The notes beneath the pieces were generated by a model. That model had not been told where the DNA came from. It was given only the letters and a program-made list of their open reading frames with translations, and made no database searches. From Agromyces cerinus subsp. cerinus (GTDB lineage Bacteria; Actinomycetota; Actinomycetes; Actinomycetales; Microbacteriaceae), in assembly GCF_900142065.1 (NCBI RefSeq), contig NZ_FSRJ01000001.1:1054001-1118000 (forward strand): a stretch of 64,000 nucleotides of DNA, written 5' to 3'. A program made the position numbers and the translations under genes. Shown here one piece after another: positions 12,003 through 21,447 of the stretch (the first letter of the stretch is position 1; the number at the start of each line of letters is the position of its first letter).

Positions 12003-13238
12003 ATGACCAAGAAGATCGTCATCACCGGCATCGGTGCGACCTCGCCGCTCGGCGGCACCGCCCCTGAGAGCTGGAATGCCCTGCTCGCCGGTGAGTCCGG
12101 TGCGCGCTCCCTCGAACACGACTGGGTCGCGAAGTACGAGCTGCCCGTCACCTTCGCCGCCGAGGCGAAGGTTCGACCTGAAGAGGTGCTCGAGCGCCCG
12201 GTCGCGAAGCGCCTCGACCCGTCGAGCCAGTTCGCCCTGATCTCCGCGAAGGAGGCGTGGGCCGACGCCGGCTCACCCGATGTCGCCCCTGAACGCCTCG
12301 GCGTCGATTACGCCACCGGCATCGGCGGCATCTGGACGCTGCTCGACGCCTGGGACACGCTGCGCGAGCGCGGCCCCCGCCGAGTGCTGCCCATGACCGT
12401 GCCGATGCTCATGCCGAACGCCGCATCGGCTGCGATCTCGATGCACTTCGAGGCGCGCGCGTTCGCACGCACGGTGGCCTCGGCCTGCGCGTCGAGCACC
12501 GAGTCGCTCGCCAACGCCTACGAGCACCTGCAGCTCGGCTATGCCGACGTCGTCATCGCCGGCGGTTCCGAGTCCGCCGTGCACCCCATCACCCTCGCGT
12601 CGTTCTCGTCGATGCAGGCGCTCTCGCGGCGCAACGACGACCCCGCGCACGCCTCGCGCCCGTACAGCGTCGACCGCGACGGCTTCGTCATGGGCGAGGG
12701 TGCCGCGAGCCTCGTGCTCGAGACCGAGGAGCACGCCCTCGCGCGCGGTGCACGCATCTACGCCGAGCTCGCGGGCGGCGCCGTGAGCGCCGATTCGTAC
12801 CACATCACGGCCAACGACCCCGAGGGTCGCGGCGCGAGCCGAGCAGTGCTCGACGCACTCGCGCAGGCCGGTGCGACGGTCGACGACGTGACGCACATCA
12901 ACGCCCACGCGACGAGCACGCCCGTCGGCGACATCGCCGAGTACACGGCGCTGCGCAACGTCTTCGGCGATCGCGTGCACGAGATCCCCGTCTCCGCCAC
13001 GAAGGCGTCCACCGGGCACCTGCTCGGCGGCACCGGGGCGCTCGAAGCGGTGTTCACCGTTCTCGCGCTCCAGAACCGCCTCGCGCCGCCGACGATCAAC
13101 CTGACCACGCAGGATCCCGAGATCCCGCTGCGCGTCTCCGGCGAGCCGCAGCCGCTCGGCGACGGGCCGCAGCTCGCGATCAGCAACTCGTTCGGCTTCG
13201 GCGGTCACAACGCCGTCGTCGCGATCCGCACGCCGTAG
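12003..13238 (+). CDS. fabF: Beta-ketoacyl-ACP synthase II
   Basis: 411 residues. Condensing enzyme of chain elongation. The Cys-His-His triad is visible: Cys162 in VASACASSTES, His302 in INAHATSTPVGD and His339 in KASTGHLLGG, with the glycine-rich NSFGFGGHN near the C-terminus. The ATG has GGAGTG 12-17 bases upstream. Last gene of the fab operon, followed at once by a terminator. Confidence 0.97.
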   Translation: MTKKIVITGIGATSPLGGTAPESWNALLAGESGARSLEHDWVAKYELPVTFAAEAKVRPEEVLERPVAKRLDPSSQFALISAKEAWADAGSPDVAPERLGVDYATGIGGIWTLLDAWDTLRERGPRRVLPMTVPMLMPNAASAAISMHFEARAFARTVASACASSTESLANAYEHLQLGYADVVIAGGSESAVHPITLASFSSMQALSRRNDDPAHASRPYSVDRDGFVMGEGAASLVLETEEHALARGARIYAELAGGAVSADSYHITANDPEGRGASRAVLDALAQAGATVDDVTHINAHATSTPVGDIAEYTALRNVFGDRVHEIPVSATKASTGHLLGGTGALEAVFTVLALQNRLAPPTINLTTQDPEIPLRVSGEPQPLGDGPQLAISNSFGFGGHNAVVAIRTP

Positions 13239-13268
13239 ACGTGCTCCGGGCTCGTCCGGCGCACGCAT

Positions 13269-13308
13269 GAGAAGACCCCGGTCGCAGTCCCTGCGCCGGG
13301 GTCTTCTC
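13269..13308. terminator. Bidirectional terminator after fabF
   Basis: Perfect 13-bp stem GAGAAGACCCCGG (13269-13281) with CCGGGGTCTTCTC (13296-13308) and a 14-base loop, lying between the convergent fabF and DUF3145 genes. Confidence 0.85.
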
Positions 13309-13392
13309 GTGAACGGTCCGAGGGTTTCGCTCATGCGCCGCCGGGAAGAGTCATCCGACTTCGCGTCACGCCGCCGGCGGACCGAGGTTCGC

Positions 13393-13914
13393 TCAGCCCA
13401 CCTGGTGCAACCAGACGACCGGGGCGAAGTCGCTCGCATGACGGAAGGGCTCGAGTTCGTCGTCCCAGGCCTGGCCGAGGGCGAGGCGCAGCTCGCGGTG
13501 CAACTCGATGGGGTCGGTGCCGCCGACGTCCATCGCGTAGCGGATGCGGTCCTCGGGCACCACGGTGTTGCCCGCGGTGTCGGTCTGGGCGAAGAACACG
13601 CCGAGCTCCGGCGTGTGCATCCAGCGCGCACCGTCGGACCCGGGCGTCGGGTCCTCGCTCACCTCGAAGCGCAGCTGCTCCCAGCCGCGCAGTGCCGAAG
13701 CGAGCTTCGCGCCGCTGCCGGCCTCGCCCTCCCAGTAGAACTCCGCGCGCATTGCACCGCGAAGCACCGGCTGCTCGTTCCAGTCGAAGTTCACGGCGAC
13801 ACCGAGGGCGGTGCCGGCGGCCCATTCGACATGCGGACACAGCGCCCTCGGCGAGGAGTGCACGAACAGCACGCCTCGCGCGGTGCGCACTGCCCGCGTG
13901 GCATTCTTCGTCAT
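13393..13914 (-). CDS. DUF3145 family protein
   Basis: 173 residues, matching the actinobacterial DUF3145 family in length and in its layout: an N-terminal RGVLFVHSSPRALCPHVEWA segment, then FDWNEQPVLRGAMRAEFYW, RFEVSEDP and a C-terminal DDELEPFRHASDFAPVVWLH. The function is unknown. It is routinely found next to fabF in Micrococcales, which suggests a role tied to envelope lipids, but that is position only. ATG 13914 has GGAG six bases upstream. Confidence 0.88.
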   Translation of the reverse strand: MTKNATRAVRTARGVLFVHSSPRALCPHVEWAAGTALGVAVNFDWNEQPVLRGAMRAEFYWEGEAGSGAKLASALRGWEQLRFEVSEDPTPGSDGARWMHTPELGVFFAQTDTAGNTVVPEDRIRYAMDVGGTDPIELHRELRLALGQAWDDELEPFRHASDFAPVVWLHQVG

Positions 13915-14083
13915 CTCATACTCCGTTCTCGAGGTGCGTCTTCCCCAACGACCTCAACGGACAGATGACGGTATTCGGTTGTCGACGAGCGAGCCGTCAT
14001 CGCCGATTATGCCCCGCATCAGCCTCATTGACAAGACGCGAAACCATATACTCGGTGAAACGTTGACTTCGATCGGAGTACGA

Positions 14084-14734
14084 ATGGCTGTTCGCGATGC
14101 ACTGCTGGCCCTGCTCGCCGCGGGGCCGGGGTACGGGTTCCAGTTGCACGGCGACCTCGCCGAGCGCACCGGTGGACGGCGCGACGTCAACGTCGGCCAG
14201 AGCTACGCGACGCTCGAGCGCCTCGGCAAGCAGGGCCTCGTCGAATCGGCGGGTGCCACCGACGACGGCCTCCCGCTCTATCGTGCGACGAAGGCGGGCA
14301 CCGCTGCGACGTCGGCCTGGTTCGCCGGCACGGATGCCTCGGGCAGCGACGCGTGGGACGAGACCGTCGATCGGGTGCTCGTGGCGGCGTCGCTGCCGAG
14401 CGTCGAGGTCGGCCCGGTCGTCGCGGCCGAGCGTCTGCGCTGGCAGGAGCGTGCGGTCGAGGCATCCGCTCGCGCCGTGGTCGACGGTGAGCACGACCCC
14501 GCTGCAGGTGCCTCCGTTCGGCTTGCAGCGCTGGCGGCCGCTGCCGAGGCCGCACGTGCGCACGCGGCGCTCGCCTGGCTCGACGAAGTCGCTGCGATCA
14601 CCGGCCGGCACGATCTCGCCTTCGCCCCCCGCATGGAGCGGCCTCGTCGAGGGAGGCGACCGTCGGCACGGCCCGCCGAGCCCGAGTCGCTCGCCGCCGA
14701 GTCCGGCGAAGCTCAGGCGTCGGCCGAGGCGTAG
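14084..14734 (+). CDS. PadR-family transcriptional regulator
   Basis: 216 residues. The N-terminal winged helix (about 1-80) reads MAVRDALLALLAAGPGYGF, then VGQSYATLERLGKQGLVES, the standard PadR pattern; the C-terminal half is an alanine-rich helical dimerisation region and a basic tail. ATG 14084 has GGAG seven bases upstream; longer in-frame starts lack any ribosome binding site. Its last 22 bases overlap the tail of the convergent polymerase gene. PadR proteins usually repress a neighbouring efflux or enzyme gene, but no obvious partner is adjacent. Confidence 0.88.
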   Translation: MAVRDALLALLAAGPGYGFQLHGDLAERTGGRRDVNVGQSYATLERLGKQGLVESAGATDDGLPLYRATKAGTAATSAWFAGTDASGSDAWDETVDRVLVAASLPSVEVGPVVAAERLRWQERAVEASARAVVDGEHDPAAGASVRLAALAAAAEAARAHAALAWLDEVAAITGRHDLAFAPRMERPRRGRRPSARPAEPESLAAESGEAQASAEA

Positions 14735-16503
14735 CTCTCGACGATCGCGAGGTCGAGCGGGAACTCCACGGGGAAGTCGACGAAGAGCAGCCTGCCGGCC
14801 TCGGTCGCGGACTGCATGACCGCGGCGGCGACGGCATCAGCGTGCTCGACCGGGGTGTGCACGATGATCTCGTCGTGGAGGTAGTAGACGAGGTGCGGCA
14901 TCCGCTCGAATGCCGCACCCGAGCGGGACGCCATCGCACCGGGCTCGGCATCGCCCGCGATCGCCGCGAGCCTCGAGCGCAGGCCAGCCATCCAGCAGAG
15001 CGCCCATTCGGCCGCGGTGCCCTGCACGACGAAGTTGCGGGTGAACCGACCCCAGTCGCGCGCGCGCGAGCGGGCACGTCGTTCGTCGGCCGAGGTCGCC
15101 TCGGGCTGGGACGCCAAGGACTGGATCGCGCGCCATTCGGCGCCCGGAGGCGGCGACGACCTGCCGAGCAGGGTGGTGACGCTGGCGCCGCGCTCCCCCT
15201 CGGCCGCCGCGCGGTCGACGAGCGCCATCGCGCGCGGGTAGGCGCGGGCGAGGCGCGGCACGAGCCGACCGCTCTCGCCGGTCGTGGCCCCGTACATCGC
15301 GCCGAGGATCGCGACCTTCGCCTGATCGCGGGTCTCGACGACACCCGCACCGACGATGCCGCTGTAGAAGTCGCGCCCCCGGCCCGCGGCGGCCATCGCC
15401 TCGTCGTGCGCCAGGCCGGCCAGCACGCGCGGCTCGAGCTGCGCCGCGTCGGCGACGACGAGCGTCCATCCGGGGTCGGCGACGACCGCGCTGCGCACGT
15501 TCTTCGGCAGTTGCAGGGCCCCACCGCCCGATGTCGCCCACCGCCCGGTCGCTGTGCCGCCGGGCACGTAGTCGGGTCGGAACCGGCCGTCGACGACCCA
15601 CTCGTCGAGCCACGACCACGCGTTCGCGCTGAGCAGCCGGGCGAGCTTCTTGTAGGCGACGAGCGGTTCGATCGCCGGGTGCTCGTGCTCGCGCAGCTCC
15701 CAGCGGCTCGTCGACTCGACCGGGATTCCGGCGCGGCGCAGCGCCTTCAGCAGGTCGACCTGCGAGTCGAGGTTCACCGCCGAGGCGCCGAGCAGGGTGC
15801 GCACCTCGGCCGCGAGCTCCTCCATGCGGGCGGGTTTGCGACCGGGCGCGGGCTTCGGGCCGAGCTCGGTCTCGAGCACACGCTCGTGCACGCCGCGGTG
15901 CCACGGCAACCCGGCGGCGTGCAGTTCGGCGCCGATGAGCGCGCCCGCGGATTCCGCCGCGAGCAGCAGGCGGAGTGCACCGGGCCGGTCGGACTCCGCG
16001 ACGAGGGCGAGTTGTCGTGCGTGCTCGGCGAGCACGTCGTCGACCGGCACCCCGAGCACGTCGCGCGGGCCTGTGGCCGGCTCGAGCGCCGCGGCATCCG
16101 CCTCGCCGTCGAAGTCGCCGAGGTCGAACAGCGCCGAGTGCGCAGCGGATGCCGCGGGCAGGACCGGCACCGGCTGCCCCGCCTCTGCCGGCCCCATGGG
16201 CAGCCACTCGGGTCGGGGATGCACTCCGCTGGCGCGAGCCGCCGTCGTCGCCGTCGAATGGTCAACGATCGCGGAGGCGAGCACGAGGTCGTGGCAGCGC
16301 TCGACGCGCACGCCGTCGGCGAGGAGGCGGGGGTACCAGCGGCGCGTGTCCGCCCAGATCCAACGGGGACGGTGGGCCGACTCCAGGGCTCGCACGACGC
16401 TCGGGAACTCGTGCAGTGCGAGCGTCTCGAACGGCGCGCTCGAGACGGAGGGGTCGACCAGTGCGACCCGGCCGGGCCCCATCGCACCGACCACGATCCG
16501 CAT
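14713..16503 (-). CDS. Accessory DNA polymerase, Pol I-like (3'-5' exonuclease/polymerase annotation)
   Basis: 596 residues, shorter than PolA (about 900) because the 5' nuclease is missing. Polymerase motifs of family A are present: motif A VADAAQLEPRVLA, motif B RDQAKVAILGAMYG, motif C YYLHDEIIVH. The N-terminal third sits where the proofreading domain would be but I cannot find the metal-binding D-x-E of exonucleases, so proofreading is doubtful although homologues are annotated bifunctional. This gene type is common in actinobacteria beside the housekeeping polA elsewhere; a role in repair is likely but inferred. ATG 16503 has GGGAG upstream. Confidence 0.85.
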   Translation of the reverse strand: MRIVVGAMGPGRVALVDPSVSSAPFETLALHEFPSVVRALESAHRPRWIWADTRRWYPRLLADGVRVERCHDLVLASAIVDHSTATTAARASGVHPRPEWLPMGPAEAGQPVPVLPAASAAHSALFDLGDFDGEADAAALEPATGPRDVLGVPVDDVLAEHARQLALVAESDRPGALRLLLAAESAGALIGAELHAAGLPWHRGVHERVLETELGPKPAPGRKPARMEELAAEVRTLLGASAVNLDSQVDLLKALRRAGIPVESTSRWELREHEHPAIEPLVAYKKLARLLSANAWSWLDEWVVDGRFRPDYVPGGTATGRWATSGGGALQLPKNVRSAVVADPGWTLVVADAAQLEPRVLAGLAHDEAMAAAGRGRDFYSGIVGAGVVETRDQAKVAILGAMYGATTGESGRLVPRLARAYPRAMALVDRAAAEGERGASVTTLLGRSSPPPGAEWRAIQSLASQPEATSADERRARSRARDWGRFTRNFVVQGTAAEWALCWMAGLRSRLAAIAGDAEPGAMASRSGAAFERMPHLVYYLHDEIIVHTPVEHADAVAAAVMQSATEAGRLLFVDFPVEFPLDLAIVESYASADA

Positions 16504-16583
16504 GCTCCCATTCTCGCCCGTCCATCCGACATGGCGAGCCGCACCATGTCGGTGGCAGCGGCGATGATCGGAGCCATGAACGA

Positions 16584-17360
16584 ATGCGAGCGGCGCCGAT
16601 GGTCGCGGTGAGCTTCCGGTGCGGGCACGGCGCCGAGCCGGGCGCCGCCGGGGCCGTCGCACTCGCCCGCGTGTGCCCCCTCTGCATGCTGCTGCACGAG
16701 ACTCAGCGCTCGCGCGCCGAGCTGCTCTCGCGCGTCGCACCGCCGCAGCGTGCCGCACTCGCCCGAGAGACGCGCATCGGAGCGAGCTACGAATGGCGCT
16801 GCGCCCGCGGTCACGATCGATACCCCGCCACGGTCGGCGAGGTGCTCACCGGCCCGAGCTGCGCGAAATGCCGGGCGAACGCCGCAGCACCCGGCGCGAG
16901 GCGCGAGGCGGGCATCGCCTTCATGAAACCGGGGCTGCGACTCGGCACCTCCCAGGTCGAGCAGCGGCTGCGCATGCTGCTCGGCGAACGCATCCGCCTC
17001 CACCATCGTGTCAACGCCGTGCGCATCGCGCGCATGTTCTACGGCAAGCAGGAGGTCTGGCCCGACATCCTCGTGCCGCAGTTGCGCATCGCCATCGAGT
17101 ACGACGACCCCGGTCGCTCGAGACGGGCGCACCTCGGCATGAAAGAGGCGTCCGACCTCGAGAAAGACGAGGCGCTGCGCGAGGTCGGCTGGGAGGTCAT
17201 CCGCATCAGGGCCGGCGGGCTCGAAGCCCTCGGGCCGCACAGCATCGTGTGCCGCGGCCTCACGGTCGCCGTCGTCGACGAGGTCGTCTCGCTCATGCGC
17301 CGCATCCGGGGCGATGCTGCGGTCGAGCGTCTCCTCATCCCGCAGCAGCACGCCGTGTGA
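16584..17360 (+). CDS. Zinc-ribbon protein with a PD-(D/E)xK nuclease-like domain
   Basis: 258 residues, divergent from the polymerase gene. Two zinc-binding clusters are visible at the N-terminus: CGH...CPLC (about 13-34) and CARGH...CAKC (about 73-96). The C-terminal half has EVWPDILVPQLRIAIEYD (Asp161, Glu172), DLEKDEALREVGWEVIRIR (Lys194), which is the layout of Vsr/DUF559-type restriction-fold nucleases. Proteins with repeated zinc ribbons before such a domain occur in many actinobacteria; none is characterised to my knowledge. ATG 16584 has GGAG ten bases upstream. Next to a repair-type polymerase, so DNA processing is a reasonable guess. Confidence 0.7.
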   Translation: MRAAPMVAVSFRCGHGAEPGAAGAVALARVCPLCMLLHETQRSRAELLSRVAPPQRAALARETRIGASYEWRCARGHDRYPATVGEVLTGPSCAKCRANAAAPGARREAGIAFMKPGLRLGTSQVEQRLRMLLGERIRLHHRVNAVRIARMFYGKQEVWPDILVPQLRIAIEYDDPGRSRRAHLGMKEASDLEKDEALREVGWEVIRIRAGGLEALGPHSIVCRGLTVAVVDEVVSLMRRIRGDAAVERLLIPQQHAV

Positions 17361-17495
17361 CCGTCGACGACGCCGTGCAGGCGTCTCGCACCGACGCCCT
17401 GTGGAGACCGCGCTGCACGGAGCGCGCACGACCGATAGGGTGAGTCGACCCGAGCACCCCCTTCGCCCGGGTTTTCGCGCGCAGAGAGGCACCCG

Positions 17496-17966
17496 ATGCT
17501 CCTTCCGTTCCTCATCGTCGGAGGCATCGGCCTCGTACTCCTCGTCATCTCGCTCGTGCTCGGCGACATCTTCGACCACCTCGAGATCGGCGACGGCGCG
17601 CTGTCGGGCACGGCGCTCGCCGTCGGCATGGTCGTCTTCGGCGCCTCCGGCGCCCTCGTCGCCAGCATGGGACTCGAGATCGTCTGGGTGTACGTGCTCT
17701 CGATCGTCCTGGCCGCGGCCGCATACCTGCTCTGCGTGCTCGCGATCCGCAACCTCACCCGGAGCTCCGACGGGGTGCCTGCCACGGCGGTGGGGCTCTC
17801 GGGCGTCGCGCGATCGGATGTCACGACCGCCGGCGGCGAGGTCAGCCTCGACGGCCCCGGTGAGCTCGAGCGCCGCCTCGCGTACTCCGACGAGCCGATC
17901 GCGGAAGGCGCCCGAGTGCGCGTCGTCGAGCACGCCGGCAGCCGCGTCAAGGTCGTCGCGGGCTGA
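17496..17966 (+). CDS. NfeD-like membrane protein
   Basis: 156 residues. Two or three N-terminal membrane segments (about 4-22, 40-60, 65-85) precede a small C-terminal OB-fold domain (about 95-156, ending EGARVRVVEHAGSRVKVVAG), the NfeD pattern. NfeD proteins are partners of flotillins in membrane microdomains, and a flotillin gene follows 93 bases downstream. A TAGGGT box at 17433-17438 is the likely promoter and AGAGAGG is the ribosome binding site. Confidence 0.85.
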   Translation: MLLPFLIVGGIGLVLLVISLVLGDIFDHLEIGDGALSGTALAVGMVVFGASGALVASMGLEIVWVYVLSIVLAAAAYLLCVLAIRNLTRSSDGVPATAVGLSGVARSDVTTAGGEVSLDGPGELERRLAYSDEPIAEGARVRVVEHAGSRVKVVAG

Positions 17967-18059
17967 CCTCGGCCCTCCGCTCGCGTCCCCCACGTCTCCC
18001 CTGCTCCACCCGAAGCCCCCTGCACCACCCGTCCTGCGTCTCCTCCCGAAAGGAACCCG

Positions 18060-19517
18060 ATGCTCTCCCCCTTGCTGATCCAGGTCATCTCGGTCATCGC
18101 GATCGTCATCGCGCTGCTCGCACTGCTGACGTTCATCGCCCGCCGCATCCGCCGCGTGCCGCCGAACGAGGCGCTCGTCATCGTCGGTCGCGGAGCCGGC
18201 CGTGCCGCACCCGAGCAGTCGTCGGCGCAGCGCGTGGTCATCGGCGGCCGCACCTTCGTCTGGCCGATCCTGCAGCAGGGCTTCGCGATCTCGCTCGAGC
18301 AGCGCCAGATCGGCATCACCGTCGAGGGCGTCGACAAGAACCGCATCAAGATCGCCATCAAGGCGTCGATCAACTTCAAGGTCAGCGGCACCGAAGACGG
18401 CGTCCGTCGGGCGGCCCAGCGATTCCTCTCGCAGCAGAGCCTGCTGACCGAGATCATCAAGGAATCCCTCGAGGGCTCGCTGCGCTCGATCGTCGGCGAC
18501 ATGACGATCGAACAGATCATCTCCGACCGCAAGAGCCTCTCCGACCGCGTGGTCGCCGAGACGAAGACCGACCTCGTCGAACAGGGCCTGCAGGTCGACC
18601 TGCTGAACATCTCCGACATCTCGACGCCGGGTAGCGAATACCTCGCGAACCTCGGCCGGGCCGAAGCCGCTCGCGCACGCCAGGTCGCCGAGGTGAGCGA
18701 GGCCGAAGCCGCCCGGGTCAGCGAGTTCGCGCGCATCGAGGCCGCCGAGCAGGTCGCAGAGCGGCAGAAGGCGCTCAGCCTGAAGCAGGCCACGATCAAG
18801 GCCGAGACCGATCGGGCCAACGCCGAGGCCGAGGCATCCGGACAGCTCGCGAAGGCCGAGCAGGACAAGCTGGTCGCCGTGCAGGAGCGCGACGCGCTCT
18901 CGGAGCAGGCGCTCGTGACGCAGGAGCGACTCGACATCGAGATCCGCAAGCCCGCCGAGGCCGAGGCCTACGCCGAGGTGCAGCGCGCCACCGCCCTCCG
19001 CGACGCCGCCAACGCGAGCACCGAGGCCGAGGCGTACAAGCGCACGAAGATCGCCGAGGCGAACAAGGTCGCAGCGGTGCAGGACGCCGAGGCATCCGCC
19101 ACCTCGGTGCGCTTCGCCGGTGAAGCCGAGCGCGACCGTCAGGTGGCGCTCGCCGCCGGTATCCGTGCCGATGGTGAAGCCCGCGCGGCCGCGATCCAGG
19201 CCGAAGGTCTCGCCGAGGCCGCGGCCACCGACGCCAAGGCCATGGCGCTGAAGAAGTACGGCGAGGCCGCCCTCGCGCAGGAGATCATCTCGCGCCTGCC
19301 CGAGATCGTGCGCGCCGCAGCCGAGCCGATCTCGAACATCAAGACGCTCACCGTCGTGTCGACCGACGGCGCGAGCGCCATCACGAAGACGGTCGGGCAG
19401 GTGCTCGGCGAAGGCACCGAGGTCGTCAAGTCGCTGACCGGGCTCGACGTCGGCTCGATCCTCGCCGGACTCGCCGGTGGGCAACTCGTGAAGGCAGCCG
19501 ACACCACGGCGGACTGA
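18060..19517 (+). CDS. Flotillin-family SPFH/band 7 protein
   Basis: 485 residues. One N-terminal membrane anchor (about 5-28), an SPFH domain (about 30-200, including PNEALVIVGRGAG and RRAAQRFLSQQSLL), then a long Ala/Glu-rich coiled coil (about 200-420) with many EAEA repeats, and a C-terminal domain with KTLTVVSTDGAS. This is the flotillin layout. Flotillins scaffold membrane microdomains; together with the upstream NfeD protein it forms a standard pair. AAAGGAACCCG precedes the ATG. Confidence 0.93.
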   Translation: MLSPLLIQVISVIAIVIALLALLTFIARRIRRVPPNEALVIVGRGAGRAAPEQSSAQRVVIGGRTFVWPILQQGFAISLEQRQIGITVEGVDKNRIKIAIKASINFKVSGTEDGVRRAAQRFLSQQSLLTEIIKESLEGSLRSIVGDMTIEQIISDRKSLSDRVVAETKTDLVEQGLQVDLLNISDISTPGSEYLANLGRAEAARARQVAEVSEAEAARVSEFARIEAAEQVAERQKALSLKQATIKAETDRANAEAEASGQLAKAEQDKLVAVQERDALSEQALVTQERLDIEIRKPAEAEAYAEVQRATALRDAANASTEAEAYKRTKIAEANKVAAVQDAEASATSVRFAGEAERDRQVALAAGIRADGEARAAAIQAEGLAEAAATDAKAMALKKYGEAALAQEIISRLPEIVRAAAEPISNIKTLTVVSTDGASAITKTVGQVLGEGTEVVKSLTGLDVGSILAGLAGGQLVKAADTTAD

Positions 19518-19588
19518 CGCGCCGCCCCCTTGGCCGACTTCGACCCTCACCACTGCCAAGGTGAGAAGACGTTCGATCAAGGGGGAAC

Positions 19589-21025
19589 ATGTCAGAGCAC
19601 ACGCGTCCAGGACTCACCGCGGCCCAGATGGCGGAGGCCGTGGCCTCGGTGAGCACACCCGACACTGTCGCGTCGCCGTTCGGCGACCTGCACTTCTTCG
19701 ATGGGGTGCCGCTGCCCGAGACCGTCGAGACCGCGTACAACGCACTCGACCTCATCCGAGCCATCGATGTGTTCCTGAACGCCGTTCCCGGAGCATCGCT
19801 CGTTGCGTTCCGCGCAGGCCTCCGCGTCGCCGGCGTCACCTCGGCCCGGCAGATCGGCATCACCGAGCCCCGGGCGACCTCGAAGGCCTTGTTCCTGACG
19901 CCGAACACCGAGACGACCTACGGCGTGACCATGCTCGACCTGAAGGCGTGGGGGCCGACCGTCATCGAGGCGCCGCCGCAGTCGCTGTGCGTGGTCGACG
20001 ACTTCTGGTTCCGGTACGTCGCCGACATGGGCATCGCCGGACCCGACCACGGCGCCGGCGGCAAGTACCTGTTCCTGCCGCCGGGCTATGACGGTGAGGT
20101 GCCCGACGGCTACTTCGTCTACCGCACACCGACGTACACGAACTTCGTGGTGCTGCGCGCTCTGGGCGGCGTGCCCGCGATGAAGCAGACGCGCATCTAC
20201 CCGCTCGCGGATGCGGCGAACCCCGCAGAGAACGAGTTCGTCAATCTCTCGGAGACGCCGTTCAACACCGTGCACGCGAACGACTACTCGTTCTACGAAG
20301 AGGTTGCCGAGCTGGTTCAGGAGGAGCCGGCAGATGCTCTCGACGCAGAACGTGCCGGTCAGCTCGCCGCGATCGGCATCGTGAGCGGTCAGCCCTTCGC
20401 GCCCGATGCGCGTCTGCGCGCCATCCTCGAGCTGGCGGCGCCGATCGCCGCCGGCCTCGCTCGAACCGTCGGCTATCAACCGCGCGACCCCGACGCCGTG
20501 CTCTACGGTTCGTGGCGCAACGGCTTCGTCGGCGGCAGCTACGAATTCGTCAGGAACGGCGCGCGATTGCTCGATGCGCGCACGCAGTTCCACTACCTCG
20601 CGACCGTCATCACCCCGGCGATGGCGCACGCGCAGATCGGGGCCGGCTCGGCATACGCCTACACCGTGCACGACGCCGAAGGTCAGTTGCTCGATGGCGC
20701 ACGCAGCTATCGCCTGCACGTCGACGCGAATCCCCCGGCGAAGAACTTCTGGGCCGTCGACATCTACGACACGCAGACGCGTTCGCTGCTGGTCGTACCG
20801 TCGACGCCGTATCCCGCGCTCGCGAGCAACGACGGCACGCTCCAGGCCAACGACGATGGGTCGTTCGACCTCTACTTCGGCCCGACCGCTCCGGAAGGCA
20901 AGGAGTCGAACTGGATCGAGACGGTGCCCGGTAAGGCCTGGTTCCCGCTGCTCCGGCTCTACGGCCCGCTCGAGCCCTGGTTCGATCAGACTTGGCGTAT
21001 CAACGAGTTCGAGCCTCTCGGCTGA
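19589..21025 (+). CDS. DUF1254/DUF1214 domain protein
   Basis: 478 residues. The N-terminal DUF1254 domain includes the TPNTETTYGVTMLDLKAWGP segment; the C-terminal DUF1214 domain includes NFWAVDIYDTQTRSLL and ESNWIETVPGKAWFPLLRLY, and ends at WFDQTWRINEFEPL. The family is widespread and its biochemical function unsettled. No signal peptide is visible here, whereas many members are secreted. GGGGGAAC precedes the ATG. Transcribed alone; it lies 71 bases after the flotillin gene. Confidence 0.88.
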   Translation: MSEHTRPGLTAAQMAEAVASVSTPDTVASPFGDLHFFDGVPLPETVETAYNALDLIRAIDVFLNAVPGASLVAFRAGLRVAGVTSARQIGITEPRATSKALFLTPNTETTYGVTMLDLKAWGPTVIEAPPQSLCVVDDFWFRYVADMGIAGPDHGAGGKYLFLPPGYDGEVPDGYFVYRTPTYTNFVVLRALGGVPAMKQTRIYPLADAANPAENEFVNLSETPFNTVHANDYSFYEEVAELVQEEPADALDAERAGQLAAIGIVSGQPFAPDARLRAILELAAPIAAGLARTVGYQPRDPDAVLYGSWRNGFVGGSYEFVRNGARLLDARTQFHYLATVITPAMAHAQIGAGSAYAYTVHDAEGQLLDGARSYRLHVDANPPAKNFWAVDIYDTQTRSLLVVPSTPYPALASNDGTLQANDDGSFDLYFGPTAPEGKESNWIETVPGKAWFPLLRLYGPLEPWFDQTWRINEFEPLG

Positions 21026-21086
21026 GCCAGACCACCCCGCATCGAAGAGTTGCACGCGCTCCGCGACATCCGAATTGGGCTGCAGC

Positions 21087-21120
21087 CTTGCACGTGTAAT
21101 AGAATTCTGACATGTGCAAG
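21087..21120. promoter_or_regulatory. Operator-like inverted repeat over a leaderless start
   Basis: Arms CTTGCACGTGT (21087-21097) and ACATGTGCAAG (21110-21120) match at 10 of 11 positions with a 12-base centre. The centre holds TAGAAT at 21100-21105, a -10 box, and the right arm covers the GTG start at 21114. A bound dimer would block both polymerase and translation start. Probably the autoregulatory site of the regulator encoded just downstream. Confidence 0.65.
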
Positions 21121-21446
21121 GTGCGGCGGTGAACCCGGCTTCGACCGCCGAGTCCTTGAGCGCGCGACTGGCGGCGATCGCCAGCCCGCAGCGCATGCGC
21201 ATCATCGCCGTGCTGTACGCGGAATCACTCCATGTGAGCGAGCTCGCGCGTCGGCTCGGTATGAGCCGTGCGCTGCTGTACATGCACCTCACCAAACTCG
21301 AGGAGGCGGGCTTCGTCGTCGGCCACCTCGAGATGTCCGACGGCGGGAAAGCGCTCAAGTTCTTCGAACTCGTGCCGTTCGCCATCACCATCGACGCTGC
21401 CGCACTCGCCGCGGCAGTCGCGAACGACCCTGAGGCGGAGACCTGA
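21114..21446 (+). CDS. ArsR-like winged-helix regulator
   Basis: 110 residues. A winged helix occupies about 15-80: ARLAAIASPQRMRIIAVLYA, HVSELARRLGMSRALLYMH, then the wing GHLEMSDGGKALKFFEL. I kept GTG 21114, eight bases after a TAGAAT box, as a leaderless start; GTG 21129 (MNPASTAESL) is an alternative that would leave the operator in the leader. The gene is followed after one base by a small membrane protein gene, a pairing seen in other actinobacteria. No metal-binding cysteines are visible, so the signal is unknown. Confidence 0.82.
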   Translation: MQGAAVNPASTAESLSARLAAIASPQRMRIIAVLYAESLHVSELARRLGMSRALLYMHLTKLEEAGFVVGHLEMSDGGKALKFFELVPFAITIDAAALAAAVANDPEAET

Positions 21447-21447
21447 A

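Noticed and set aside
14028..14052. TTGACA...TATACT promoter before the PadR gene
   Set aside because: Spacer is only 13 bases, too short for a sigma-70 type promoter; the hexamers may be coincidental.
15774..19580. 1268-codon minus-strand frame across several plus-strand genes
   Set aside because: Antisense to the nuclease-like, NfeD and flotillin genes, whose protein motifs are unmistakable; it is a GC artefact.
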